The position numbers and the translations under genes are program-made. Under the pieces are notes generated by a model that worked only from the letters and a program-made list of their open reading frames with translations, was not told where the DNA came from and did not search any database. A stretch of DNA of 64,000 nucleotides from Polyangia bacterium (GTDB lineage: Bacteria; Myxococcota_A; Polyangia; Nannocystales; Nannocystaceae), in NCBI GenBank assembly GCA_030424595.1, contig JAUHWG010000002.1, positions 429,934 through 493,933 of the forward strand, written 5' to 3'. Shown here in pieces: positions 10,578-19,288 of this stretch. Position 1 is the stretch's first letter. Each line of letters opens with the position of its first letter.

Positions 10578-12521
10578 ATGAAGACGATCTCCCATCCCCT
10601 CCTCTCGGTCGCCGCGGCGCTCGCCCTCACCGCCTGCTCGGGCGACGACTCCGCGACCACCGCGACCTCCTCGACCTCGGCGACCGGCAGCACCTCCGCC
10701 TCCGCCTCCAGCGACACGACCGCCTCGACCAACCCGACCGACCCGACCTCGTCGACCACGGACGCCAGCGGCTCAAACTCGGACACCGCGACCGGCAGCA
10801 GCACCACCGACGCGACGACCACGACGACCGGCGAGAGCACAGGCGTCACGGCGACCGACCCGACCACCACCGACCCGACCACCACCGACCCGACCACCAC
10901 CGGCGACCCGGTCTGCGGCAACGGCATCCAAGAGGGGGACGAGCTGTGCGATCCCTCCGGAACCCCCTCCGGCGCGTGCTTCGACGCCGGCGCGATCGAG
11001 GTCTGCAACGGCACCTGCGACGGCTGGGACGCCGAGAGCTGCGGGATGAACGCGGGCTGCATGGACGGCGAGTGCATCGAGAATTTCTGCATGCCGGGCG
11101 CCAAGACCTGCCAGGACGAGAACACCGTCGTCACCTGCGCGATGGACGGCCAGAGCTTCGGCGACCCCGTCGCGTGTGAGGCTGGCGAGACGTGTTCAGG
11201 CGGCGAGTGCGTCTCCGCCTGCGAGCTGATCAAGAACGACCCGAGCTCGATCGGTTGCTCCTTCATCGGCAACCGGATGGACAACTTCAACGCCGGCACC
11301 CCCGACTCGCTGATCGTCGGCAACCCGTCGACGAGCCTGACCGCCAACGTCCAGTTCTACTTCACGCCGACCAACTCGAACACCGAGCAGGCCGTCGGTG
11401 CTCCGGTCGCCGTCGCGCCCGGCGCGACCCACTCGTTCTCGATGACCAACGCGCCGCCGAACAAGGTCTCGATCAAGCGCCAGGGCGGCTCCTACCGGGT
11501 CCAGAGCGACATCCCGATCATCGCCTACCAGCACTCCCCGGTCGGTCAGCAGTTCACCAACGACGCGTCGATGCTCCTCCCCGAGCACGCGATGCGCTCC
11601 AACCACGTCGTCGCCTCCTACCGCGCGTCGGTCGGCAACTACCCCAGCTACATGAACGTCATCGCCCTCGAGGACGGGACCAAGGTCGACTGGACGCCCA
11701 AGGTCGACACCGCCGCGGGCTCCGGCGTCGCGGCCGTCTCCGCCGGCCAGACCGGCACCGTGACGCTCAACCGCTTCGACCTCCTCCAGGTCCGCGTGAG
11801 CAACCAAAACCAGGACATGTCGGGGACCTACGTCACCGGCAACGGCAAGCCGATCTGGGTCGTCGGCGCGACCGAGTGCGCCAACGTCCCGGCCAGCGTC
11901 ACCTACTGCGATCATATCGAGGAGCAGGTCTTCCCCCTCGACTACTGGGGCAAGGAGTACGTCGGCGCCCACTCGCCCGACCGCAACAACGAGAAGCACT
12001 ACTGGCGGATCTTCGCCGGCGATGACGACGTCCAGATCACCACCACGCCGGCCCAGCCGGGGACGCCCTTCACCCTCGCGAAGCTCGGCGACTACCAGGA
12101 CATCACGGTCGCCAACAACACCAGCTTCATGATCAACACGGGCAACGACAAGCCCTTCCTCGCGGTCCAGTACCTCTCGGGCACCAGCGACGGCGCCGGC
12201 ACCGGCGACCCGTCGATGTACCAGATGGTCCCGACCGAGCAGTTCCTCTCGTCGTACGCCTTCGTCACGGGGACCAACTACCCGGACCACTACGCCCAGA
12301 TCATCCGCGCTGCGGGCGGCTCGGACGTCTCGATCGACGGCAACGTCGTCGGCGGCTACTACACCGTCGGCAACTTCGAGGTCTCCGACGTGGACATCGG
12401 CGAGGGCTCGCACTTCGCGACCTCCGACGCGCCCTTCGGCATCGTCAGCATCGGCTACTCGAACGCGACCTCGTACGCGTACCCCGGCGGCCTCCGCTTC
12501 AAGGTCATCAACCCGCAGTAA
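10578..12521 (+). CDS. Secreted lipoprotein with IgGFc-binding-like domain
   Basis: The ATG at 10578 gives a signal peptide with lipobox ALTAC. It is chosen over longer upstream starts, which would bury the signal. Residues about 22-115 are a Thr/Ser/Asp linker containing repeated TTTDP units. A Cys-rich segment follows (CGNGIQEGDELCD, then CNGTCDGWDAESC, CMPGAKTCQDENTV). The remaining ~380 residues match the IgGFc-binding protein domain seen in myxobacteria (for example YRVQSDIPIIAYQHSP, LLPEHAMRSNHVVASY, QVFPLDYWGKEYVGAH and the terminal FGIVSIGYSNATSYAYPGG). It is probably a surface-exposed adhesion or binding protein. A strong hairpin follows the stop codon. Confidence 0.88.
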   Translation: MKTISHPLLSVAAALALTACSGDDSATTATSSTSATGSTSASASSDTTASTNPTDPTSSTTDASGSNSDTATGSSTTDATTTTTGESTGVTATDPTTTDPTTTDPTTTGDPVCGNGIQEGDELCDPSGTPSGACFDAGAIEVCNGTCDGWDAESCGMNAGCMDGECIENFCMPGAKTCQDENTVVTCAMDGQSFGDPVACEAGETCSGGECVSACELIKNDPSSIGCSFIGNRMDNFNAGTPDSLIVGNPSTSLTANVQFYFTPTNSNTEQAVGAPVAVAPGATHSFSMTNAPPNKVSIKRQGGSYRVQSDIPIIAYQHSPVGQQFTNDASMLLPEHAMRSNHVVASYRASVGNYPSYMNVIALEDGTKVDWTPKVDTAAGSGVAAVSAGQTGTVTLNRFDLLQVRVSNQNQDMSGTYVTGNGKPIWVVGATECANVPASVTYCDHIEEQVFPLDYWGKEYVGAHSPDRNNEKHYWRIFAGDDDVQITTTPAQPGTPFTLAKLGDYQDITVANNTSFMINTGNDKPFLAVQYLSGTSDGAGTGDPSMYQMVPTEQFLSSYAFVTGTNYPDHYAQIIRAAGGSDVSIDGNVVGGYYTVGNFEVSDVDIGEGSHFATSDAPFGIVSIGYSNATSYAYPGGLRFKVINPQ

Positions 12522-12536
12522 GCTGCGGGCTCCTAG

Positions 12537-12567
12537 GCGCCGGCGATCGCAGTGCGATCGCCGGCGC
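12537..12567 (+). terminator. Rho-independent-type terminator hairpin
   Basis: A perfect 15-bp inverted repeat (GCGCCGGCGATCGCA and its complement separated by one base) starts 16 bp after the stop of the IgGFc-binding lipoprotein gene and is followed by TTCTCGTT. It should end that transcript. Confidence 0.8.
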
Positions 12568-12709
12568 TTCTCGTTGGGGGCCACGATCGACGCAGGGGCC
12601 CGAGAGGCGACGGGGCGCCCTGTGCCAGCACAGGGGGCCGTCACCACAGCCACCGAGCCCGGCGCCTTGGCACCGGCCGGCGCATCTGGCAGAAGTGTTC
12701 CACCTGCGT

Positions 12710-13633
12710 ATGACGATCGAGCGCTTTTACCCCATCGGTACCCCTGGCCACCCCTGGACCGCCGCCGACCGGGCAGCGTGGCTGGCGTCCCGGACGGTCG
12801 AGCGCAGCTACCGAGCGGAGGTGTTGGCCAAGCTCGAGCGCCTGGGGCCCGCCTTTTGTGCCCGACAGTACGGCGCCCTGAGCGTCGATCCAGAGCGCTT
12901 TCCCCTCTTCGCGGTCCGCAACGCGACGCCCGTCCCAGGCGCGCCGTGGGCCCTCATCACCGGCGGCGTCCACGGCTATGAGACGAGCGGTGTCCAGGGT
13001 GCCCTCGCCTTCCTCGCCACCGAGGCCGCGGCCTACACCGGGCGGCTCAACCTCCTCGTCGCCCCCTGCATCAGCCCCTGGGGCTACGAGGTGATCAACC
13101 GCTGGAACCCGCAGGCGATCGACCCCAACCGCTCCTTCGTCGCCGACTCGCCCGCCGAGGAGTCGGCGGCGCTGATGCGCCTCGTCGCCGACGTCAAGGG
13201 ACCCTTCCTCCTCCACCTCGACCTCCACGAGACCACCGACAGCGACGAGAACGAGTTTCGACCGGCGCTCGCCGCCCGCGACGGTAAGGCCTACGAGCCC
13301 GGCCACATCCCCGACGGCTTCTACACCGTAGGCGACAGCGAGAACCCGCAGGAGGCCTTCCAGGCCGCCATCATCGCCGGGGTGGAGCGGGTCACCCACA
13401 TCGCCCCCGCCGACGCGAAGGGCCAGATCATCGGCGCCGACGTCACCCAACCCGGCGTCATCAACTACCCCTTCAAGGCGCTCGGGCTCTGCGCTGGGGT
13501 CACCGACGCGACCTTCACGAGCACCACCGAGGTCTACCCGGACAGCCCGAAGGCGACTCCCGAGCTCTGCAACGCCGCACAGGTCGCGGCCGTCCGCGCA
13601 GCCCTCGACCACGCCCTCGCGCACGCGCCGTAG
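12710..13633 (+). CDS. M14-family metallocarboxypeptidase-like protein
   Basis: The 307-residue protein has the zinc-binding GGVHGYETSG (His and Glu of HxxE) and a third ligand in LHLDLHETTDSD. DPNRSF supplies the Asn-Arg pair typical of carboxypeptidase substrate binding, and TSTTEVYP contains a candidate catalytic Glu. No signal peptide is apparent, so it is likely cytoplasmic. Relatives hydrolyse peptides or acyl-amino acids. The ATG at 12710 is preferred to the GTG at 12695 because the conserved region begins just after it. It is monocistronic, between a terminator and the ArsC-like gene. Confidence 0.82.
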   Translation: MTIERFYPIGTPGHPWTAADRAAWLASRTVERSYRAEVLAKLERLGPAFCARQYGALSVDPERFPLFAVRNATPVPGAPWALITGGVHGYETSGVQGALAFLATEAAAYTGRLNLLVAPCISPWGYEVINRWNPQAIDPNRSFVADSPAEESAALMRLVADVKGPFLLHLDLHETTDSDENEFRPALAARDGKAYEPGHIPDGFYTVGDSENPQEAFQAAIIAGVERVTHIAPADAKGQIIGADVTQPGVINYPFKALGLCAGVTDATFTSTTEVYPDSPKATPELCNAAQVAAVRAALDHALAHAP

Positions 13634-13740
13634 CGGCCCACGGCGGCCCACGGCGGCTAACACGGCGCGCGAGCGTCCGATCACAGCCGCGTGAGAGACG
13701 CACCCCGAGGGCTCAGGGGGAGCTGTGGCATCATCCGCCG

Positions 13741-14088
13741 ATGATCGAACTCATCTGCAAGCGCACTTGAAGCACGTGTCGCAAGGCGGTCGCCTTGCTC
13801 GACGACAAGGGTGTCGCCTACCGCTACCGCGAGTACACCCAGGAGCCCTTCGGCGCGGCCGAGCTCCGCCGGATCCTGAAGATGCTCGGCGTCGGCCCGA
13901 AGGCCGTCCTACGCAAGCGGGACAAGGCCTACTCGGAGCTGGGCCTGGACGGGAGCGAGCCCGACGACGTGCTCATCGGCCACATGGTCGAGCATCCGAC
14001 GCTGGTCCAGCGCCCGATCGGCGTCAACGCTGGGCGAGCCGTCATCGGTCGCCCAGTGGAGGCCCTGCTCAGCCTCGCGGAGATCTAA
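13741..14088 (+). CDS. ArsC/Spx-family thiol protein with in-frame TGA at the active-site Cys (probable selenoprotein)
   Basis: From the ATG at 13741 the frame reads MIELICKRT, then TGA (13768-13770), then STCRKAVALLDDKG and on through the complete ArsC/Spx family fold (REYTQEPF, ILKMLGVGPKAVLRKRD, HPTLVQRPIGV), ending at 14088. Relatives carry CSTCRKA here, so the TGA sits exactly at the first Cys of the CxxC. This gives a 115-residue protein with a UxxC motif if the TGA is read as selenocysteine. A perfect 7-bp hairpin with loop GGTC begins 10 bases after the TGA, where a bacterial SECIS would be. The product would be a cytoplasmic arsenate-reductase or Spx-like redox protein. Alternatives are a point nonsense mutation or a shorter protein starting at the TTG at 13795, which would lose the active site. 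Confidence 0.75.
13781..13798 (+). promoter_or_regulatory. Candidate bacterial SECIS hairpin
   Basis: GCAAGGC, loop GGTC, GCCTTGC form a perfect 7-bp stem inside the coding sequence. The loop starts 17 bases after the in-frame TGA. Bacterial SECIS elements have a small apical loop with conserved G-U about 16-37 bases after the UGA, and the E. coli fdhF loop begins GGUC as well. This is a pattern match by eye, with no folding energy computed. Confidence 0.65.
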
Positions 14089-14096
14089 CATGGCGC

Positions 14097-15098
14097 TCAG
14101 AACGTGAGAACGATCTTTCCCTCGGTCCCGCCGGCCTGGTTGAGCGCCCACGCGGCGGCCAGCTCTGTCCACGGGAAGCGAGCTCCGACCACGCTGCGCA
14201 TCCGCCCAGCCGCCACATGGCCGATCAGGAGCCCGAGGTCCTCGGCGTTCGGCACCAGCCGCGTGAAGTGAGGCTTCTTCCCCGAGAAGGTGCCGAGCGC
14301 GAAGTGGAGGAGCCAGACCGGCGTCGGCGTCGGTTGCGACATGTGTGAGCGCGGGGCCATGACCTCGCGAAAGCGGCTCCAGGGCGCACGGGCGGCGCAG
14401 TCGATGACGATGTCGTAGGGCGCGCCCGAGCGGAAGTCGTCCTGCTCCCGGTAGTCGATGATCTCGTCGGCGCCGAGCGAGCGCACCAGCTCTGCACGCC
14501 TACCGCTGCACACGGCGGTCACATGGGCCCCGGCGATCCGGCCTAGCTGGACCGCGTAGTGACCGACACCGCCGCTTGCGCCGACCACAAGGATCCGCCG
14601 CGCATCGTCCCTGTGCTCCCCCTCTTGGCCGGGCTCCGAGGCCGAGCGAGAGCCCCGCCTGCTCTTGCCACCGCCCGGCAGGAGCAGGCCGCAGTCGTCG
14701 CGCAGCCCCTGGAGCGCCGTCATGCCGGCGAGGGGCAACGCCGCTGCGTCCTCGACCGAGATGCCCTCCGGCAGCGCTACAGCGACGTCCGCCCCGACCA
14801 GGCACTGCTCCGCCATCGCGCCACCGGGGAGCTCGCGGATCCGGGCGACGATCCGCTGACCTATCGCAAAGCCGGGATCCTGCGACTCCAGGACCTCGCC
14901 GACGACGTCGAGGCCCGGTATCGTCGGTCGGGCGATCGGTCGCACGAGCCGCAGGGCGCCGCTGTGGAGCTTCCAATCGATCGGGTTCACGGAGCTCGCC
15001 AGGGTCCGCACGCGGAGCTGTCCGGGAGCACAGACGGGATCGGGGACCTCCTCGACGCCGAGTGGACCTCCGTAGCTGTGAAACAAGAGCGCTCTCAT
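14097..15098 (-). CDS. Zinc-independent MDR / quinone-oxidoreductase-like NAD(P)H dehydrogenase
   Basis: 333 residues from the ATG at 15098, where MRALLFHSYGG begins as in most MDR enzymes. The upstream extension is not conserved and overlaps a repeat. The GroES-like N-terminal half has SSVNPIDWKL and IPGLDVVGEV. The Rossmann half has VVGASGGVGHYAVQL, the nucleotide-binding loop of quinone oxidoreductases, then ALGADEIIDYREQD. There is no zinc-binding Cys set, so it should reduce quinones or enones using NADPH. A charged ~20-residue insert (roughly residues 150-172) precedes the Rossmann loop and is unusual. It is convergent with the selenoprotein gene, with only 8 bp between stops. Confidence 0.88.
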   Translation of the reverse strand: MRALLFHSYGGPLGVEEVPDPVCAPGQLRVRTLASSVNPIDWKLHSGALRLVRPIARPTIPGLDVVGEVLESQDPGFAIGQRIVARIRELPGGAMAEQCLVGADVAVALPEGISVEDAAALPLAGMTALQGLRDDCGLLLPGGGKSRRGSRSASEPGQEGEHRDDARRILVVGASGGVGHYAVQLGRIAGAHVTAVCSGRRAELVRSLGADEIIDYREQDDFRSGAPYDIVIDCAARAPWSRFREVMAPRSHMSQPTPTPVWLLHFALGTFSGKKPHFTRLVPNAEDLGLLIGHVAAGRMRSVVGARFPWTELAAAWALNQAGGTEGKIVLTF

Positions 15099-15269
15099 GG
15101 AGCGTCGACTAGCACGAGCAACAGCCGCCCGAACAGACGCCGCCCGAACAGCCGCGAAGGACCCCTCGGCCCATCCCTGCGCGAACCCTCGCCCAGCCCA
15201 GGGATGGGGCCGCGACCATCGCGCGACCGCGCACCGCGGAGGCTCGCGGCGCGGGGCTCCGCAGCGCAG

Positions 15270-15436
15270 GGCTAGCAGCCCGGAGAGGACCGACGAGGGC
15301 AAGCCAGAGTGCGCGGGGCTCTCGCCAACCCGCCCAGAACTGCAGTAAAGCCCCGTAGAACGACGTTTCATCGCAACCAAGAGGACCGACGATTGCGCCG
15401 CGAGAGGGCACGGGGCTCTCACCACGGGCTGCTAGG
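15270..15436. repeat. Copy of the ~165-bp inverted-repeat element (rearranged)
   Basis: The right end (about 15390-15436) matches the right half of the element family, including AAGAGGACCGACGATTGCG, then the GCGAGAG...CACGGGCTGCTAGG arm. The left part also contains CTAGCAGCCCGGAGAGG and a second copy of the arm core in reversed order, so the copy looks internally rearranged. It lies between divergent genes, 19 bp upstream of the PH-like membrane protein start. Confidence 0.7.
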
Positions 15437-15454
15437 GCCTGCTACGCTCAGTCG

Positions 15455-16057
15455 ATGACGGAACCCGATCAAGCCCTGGTCCCGGTCGAGACCAGCAAGG
15501 CGCCGGACCCGTACGAGCGGGACTACATGAAGGGCCAGGGGGCCGTGCTCTATCGCGACAAGATGGTCTCGGGGGCGAAGTTCAACGGCTTCCTCGCGAT
15601 CATGGGGGCGGTCGTGCTCGGCATCGGCGCGCTCCAGGGGACGATGATCCCGGCCCTGACCGTGCTCCCCCTGCTCGCCCTCCTCTGGGTCTTCTTTGGC
15701 GTTATTCGCGTGACCGTCTCCGAAGAGGCCCTCAGCGTCCAGTACGGCCTGATCGGCCCGACGATCCCGATGCACGCGATCGAGTCAGCGACCGCGATCC
15801 AGTACAAGTGGACCTCCGTCGGCGGCTACGGCATCCGCCGCGCTCCCGACGGCTGGATGTACAACATGATGGGCGACGGCGGAAACGCGGTGAAGGTCGT
15901 CTGGCACGACGCCAAGGGGAAGCGCAAGGTGACCTACGTCGGCACGAAGACCGCCGAGAAGCTCGCCGAGGAGATAAGCCGCGGCCGCGCAGCGCTCCAG
16001 GCTGCGCAGCCCCAACGAGAGCTCCGTGCGAGCGCCCGCGAGCCTGACGCAGAGTAA
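15455..16057 (+). CDS. Membrane protein with PH-like domain
   Basis: 200 residues. A short acidic N-terminus is followed by two adjacent hydrophobic segments (about residues 47-66 and 68-86, GFLAIMGAVVLGIGAL and VLPLLALLWVFFGVIRV) that form a hairpin in the membrane. The cytoplasmic part (VTVSEEALSVQYGLIGPTIPMHAIESA, in pieces) has the strand pattern of bacterial PH (bPH) domains: VSVQYG-type strand, IPM-I-I turn, then GYGIRRAPDGW. The C-terminus is a charged helix. A role in membrane or stress sensing is possible, but nothing in the context specifies it. Confidence 0.7.
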   Translation: MTEPDQALVPVETSKAPDPYERDYMKGQGAVLYRDKMVSGAKFNGFLAIMGAVVLGIGALQGTMIPALTVLPLLALLWVFFGVIRVTVSEEALSVQYGLIGPTIPMHAIESATAIQYKWTSVGGYGIRRAPDGWMYNMMGDGGNAVKVVWHDAKGKRKVTYVGTKTAEKLAEEISRGRAALQAAQPQRELRASAREPDAE

Positions 16058-16769
16058 TCCTGCCGGCGGGCCCGTCCGGTCCTGGCGACGTCGACCTACA
16101 ACCGCGCCGAGGGCACCCAAGCCTGTATAAGCTCGGTCCCCCCTGCCCGCGATTACGAACACACACAATGTGTGTACCCGTACCATCAGGGCTAACGATG
16201 AGGTCCCTCGCCTGGGCTGTGTACTCTGCGCTGGAGACCTGCTCGCATTCGAGCGCGCCAACCTTCTCCACACTCTATACCTCCAACCCCGCATGATCTG
16301 CGCCGACTCCATCGCGGACTATGCGGCGTCCCCCTCACAGGCATCGTGCCAGCGGCGAGAGACGCCTCAGTCTCATGTACACAGTTTGTCTCATGATAGC
16401 CCACGATGAACGCCCGACTCTGCCAGTGTTCAAGCCCCCCCCCGAAGGGCCACAACGCCACAAATCGGGGTCATCTCGCCCAAATACGACATTCTGAACT
16501 CTCCGAAGATCTCGCCAAGAACACTGTAATAGAACGGGAACAACACTGTCAGACGATCAATCTCAGCGCTTCGCCATCGGCACGAGAGCCGACACGTAGC
16601 ACCCTGTAGGTGCCGTTCTTCGACCGTCCAGACCAGATGACACCGATTTTTTTGGGAGTATTCCTTGCGCTGTCATCCATTGTCAGTTTACCTTAACGAA
16701 AGGATCCTGCCGTATGGGTCCGCCATAGGTGAGCACCTCTGCGTGCTCGTGACCACGATTTGAGGAGCG
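16058..16769. other. Long AT-richer intergenic region
   Basis: About 710 bp with clearly lower GC than the neighbours and no frame with convincing codon use or recognisable product. It includes T-run and A/T patches near 16640-16700 just upstream of the DUF4388 operon that could be its promoter and regulatory region. I see no RNA gene in it. Confidence 0.5.
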
Positions 16770-17630
16770 ATGGGTTCCGCGATACAGATATCTCGAAGTG
16801 TAGAGAAGGAGGAGCCCGTCCTCGTCGGCGAGGTCTCAGACATCTCCCTGCCGACATTGCTCCATCTCCTCGGGATCGAGAATATCACCGGTTGGCTGCG
16901 CCTCGGCGACACCGCCGAGATCTGCTTCTACAAGGGACATGTCGTCGACGCCTCGATCGGCTCGCATCGTCGCCTCGCGGCCCTGCGCGAGATCATCTTC
17001 CAAGAGAATTGGAGCTTTGTGGTCGTCCGCGGCGACGCTGAGCCCGGTCAGCCGATGCATCGACTCCCCTTCGCGATCATGGACGCGCTTCATCTCAGGA
17101 GCGAGTGGAGCCGAATCCAGGGGGAGACCTTCCGTTTGGTCGGAGCCCAGCGTTGGTGCCCGACGGGGGGCGAGATCGACGCCCTCATGGATCGCCTGGA
17201 CGGGCTCAGCCCCCTTCGCGAGCTCGTCGCCGAGACAGGAGTCCCTGCGACGCTAGCGGTCGAGAGCGTGCTTGAAGCTCTCACGCTAGGCCTGGTCGAG
17301 AAGGTCGCGAAGACCGAGAAGGTCACGGACGTCACGGACGTCGCGGACGTCGCGAACGTCGAGCCGAACGCAGAGGTCGAGCAGATCGCCCCGAAGCCGA
17401 CACAGCAGGTCCAAGCGGGCCTGAGCCCGAGCGCGGGCCTCGCCCCTGATGTGGCGAGCTTCATAGCGACAGCGGACTTTGATGACCTCCTCGGCTTCGC
17501 CAGGAGGCAGATGCGCCGCGGCGATCTTGCGACGGTGGAGGCGGCTGTACGAGCGGCCCTCCAGATCAACCCCGAGAGTCGGATCGCCCAGCAAAACCTG
17601 CGCCGAGTCGTCCAACTCCGCGCGGAATGA
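16770..17630 (+). CDS. DUF4388 domain protein, first gene of a signalling operon
   Basis: 286 residues. Residues about 18-110 match DUF4388: LVGEVSDISLPTLLHLLG, TGWLRLGDTAEICFYKG, HVVDASIG, REIIFQENWSFVV. This domain is common in myxobacterial and cyanobacterial two-component and gliding/chemotaxis-related regulators. A middle low-complexity stretch made of repeated VTDV/VADV/VANV units precedes a C-terminal helical region (LLGFARRQMRRGDLATVEAAVRAALQINPESRIAQQNLRRV) like a single TPR-type helical hairpin. The same C-terminal motif recurs in the downstream gene, so the two are paralogous halves of one module. Cytoplasmic, with no catalytic site. Confidence 0.8.
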   Translation: MGSAIQISRSVEKEEPVLVGEVSDISLPTLLHLLGIENITGWLRLGDTAEICFYKGHVVDASIGSHRRLAALREIIFQENWSFVVVRGDAEPGQPMHRLPFAIMDALHLRSEWSRIQGETFRLVGAQRWCPTGGEIDALMDRLDGLSPLRELVAETGVPATLAVESVLEALTLGLVEKVAKTEKVTDVTDVADVANVEPNAEVEQIAPKPTQQVQAGLSPSAGLAPDVASFIATADFDDLLGFARRQMRRGDLATVEAAVRAALQINPESRIAQQNLRRVVQLRAE

Positions 17631-17823
17631 CGAAGAGCGAGCGGCCGCGCCGTTCCTCGGCTTCGAACGCGGCGCAGTCCACCATGGCCTCGCGCCGCAG
17701 TCGACGTTCTCGGGGTTCGTCCGCTCCCCTCGCAGACCCACATGCGGGGCAGCCCCGCACCACCTGTCGATGAGAATCGCGTTCGGAGATCGACCTCGTC
17801 GGCACCGCTGCGCCCTGTCTTCA

Positions 17824-17984
17824 CGACAGACCGTAGTGGGCCTCCCGTGTGCCCTCGCGCCGCGATCATCGACCCGCCTGGCTTGCACAGAACGCGGCTG
17901 TACCCCGCCGTACTGCGAGTTATGGCGGGGTCGAGAGGGACGACGAGGGCGAGAGCGCGCGGGACTTCTGCCACGGGCTGCTCT
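17824..17984. repeat. Divergent copy of the ~165-bp inverted-repeat element
   Basis: The left arm (AGACCGTAGTGGGCCTCCCG) and right arm (GCGCGGGACTTCTGCCACGG then GCTGCT) face each other around a ~90-bp centre. It fills most of the 530-bp gap between the two DUF4388 genes, so it interrupts an otherwise continuous operon. The arms have more mismatches than those of the copy at 22888. Confidence 0.65.
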
Positions 17985-18160
17985 GCCGCCCCCACACTCG
18001 CCAATAACCCGGTCGAGCTCAGTCGCAGGCGGGCGTATATGCACAGTTTGATCACCGACTAGCGAAACGACCCCTTGAGTTAACCGATCAAAATACCTAG
18101 AGTATCAGAGTCTCGCGACGCTCCTGTGACGTCGAGTGGACCGCGCTGCTCCGTGGAGGT

Positions 18161-18898
18161 GTGGTTATCCAAGGCGATCTGAAGGACATTGCATTGAGCT
18201 CGCTGCTCCAGGCTATGCACGTCGACGCTTCTTGCGGCTTCCTCTACCTCGAGGGTGGCGGCGAGCTACACATCATCGACGGGGAGATCGTCGCAGCCGC
18301 GACCCCAGACGAGCGCGGATACCCTGCTGTGATGTCCCTCCTGTGCCGTCGTCATGGGCGCTTCACCTTTGTCAGCGGCACTCCCCAGCCCGCCGCTCCG
18401 TTGGCCCCGATCATGAACCTCCTCCTCGAGAGCGCGCGGCTCGATGACGAGTGGCAGCGGATCGCGAGCATCGTCGTCCGCCTCGTCGATCTCGATCGGC
18501 TGCCCCCGGGCGACCGCTGCATCGCCTCGATCGCCGAATGGATCGACGGTCGACGTACGGTCGCGGAGCTCTCGCACTTCAGCACCTCCTCGACCACGGA
18601 GCTCATCGTCTCGCTCCGGAGCGCCCTCGACTGTGGCGCGATCGCACGCGTCCGCAAGAACGTCCGCAAGGCCGCCGTCGACGAGGAGACGGACCGCGAC
18701 TTCGACGAGCTCATCGACGACGCGCGGGCGAAGATCCGCGCCGACGACCTCGAAGGCGCCGCGAAGCTCTTGCACCGAGCCCTTGCCCGGCGCCCCGAGG
18801 ATCGAATCGCTCGGCAGAACCTCCGGCGGGTGTCCGCGCTGCTCGCGAGCCGCCAACGAAACCTAGCTACGAAGGCAAGGAGAGTGAAGAAACCATGA
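18161..18898 (+). CDS. DUF4388 domain protein, paralogue of the upstream gene
   Basis: 245 residues from a GTG. The ribosome-binding GGAGGT abuts the start codon directly, which is unusually close, so the true start may differ. The N-terminal DUF4388 domain (IQGDLKDIALSSLLQAMHV, GFLYLEGGGELHIIDGEIV, AVMSLLCRRHGRFTFVSG) is followed by a helical linker with a winged-helix-like segment (IAEWIDGRRTVAELSHFS). The C-terminal helical motif ends RPEDRIARQNLRRVSALL, matching that of the gene at 16770. The stop overlaps the ATG of the roadblock gene in an ATGA, so translation is coupled. Confidence 0.8.
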   Translation: MVIQGDLKDIALSSLLQAMHVDASCGFLYLEGGGELHIIDGEIVAAATPDERGYPAVMSLLCRRHGRFTFVSGTPQPAAPLAPIMNLLLESARLDDEWQRIASIVVRLVDLDRLPPGDRCIASIAEWIDGRRTVAELSHFSTSSTTELIVSLRSALDCGAIARVRKNVRKAAVDEETDRDFDELIDDARAKIRADDLEGAAKLLHRALARRPEDRIARQNLRRVSALLASRQRNLATKARRVKKP

Positions 18899-19263
18899 GT
18901 CGCTCAGAACAAATCTCAAAACTCCTGAAAACCCTCACCTCGACGTCCGCAGACGTCGAAGCAGCGGCGATCGTCGACAACGACGGTCTGATGATCTCCG
19001 CGGCGTTGCCCGCAGACGTCGAGGAGGACAGGGTCGCGGCGATGAGCGCAGCCCTCCTCGGGATGTCGGACCGGATCGTCCGAGAGCTAGGCCGTGGACT
19101 CTTTGAGCTCGTCATGATCCGAGGCAGCGAGGGCTACACGATCCTCGTCCGCTGCGGACCCGACGCTGTCCTCTCGATCCTCACCGCGAGGACGGCCAAG
19201 CTCGGCCTGGTCTTCCTGGACGCGACGCGGAGCGCCAAGGAAATCGCCCGACAGATCTCGTAG
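18895..19263 (+). CDS. Roadblock/LC7 domain protein
   Basis: 122 residues forming a single roadblock/LC7 domain: ADVEAAAIVDNDGLMISAALP, then DRVAAMSAALLGMSDRIVREL, LFELVMIRGSEGYTILVRCG and AVLSILTARTAKLGLV. In bacteria such proteins dimerise and act on small Ras-like GTPases (the MglB type) to control polarity or motility. No GTPase gene is in this operon, so the partner must be elsewhere. It overlaps the upstream DUF4388 gene by 4 bp and lies 25 bp before the globin gene. Confidence 0.88.
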   Translation: MSRSEQISKLLKTLTSTSADVEAAAIVDNDGLMISAALPADVEEDRVAAMSAALLGMSDRIVRELGRGLFELVMIRGSEGYTILVRCGPDAVLSILTARTAKLGLVFLDATRSAKEIARQIS

Positions 19264-19288
19264 CGGATCGAGAAGAAGGAGCACTGCT

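Noticed and set aside
16170..16461. Small frames on both strands in the AT-richer gap upstream of the DUF4388 operon
   Set aside because: No ribosome-binding site, no conserved motif and no codon bias; overlapping frames on opposite strands.
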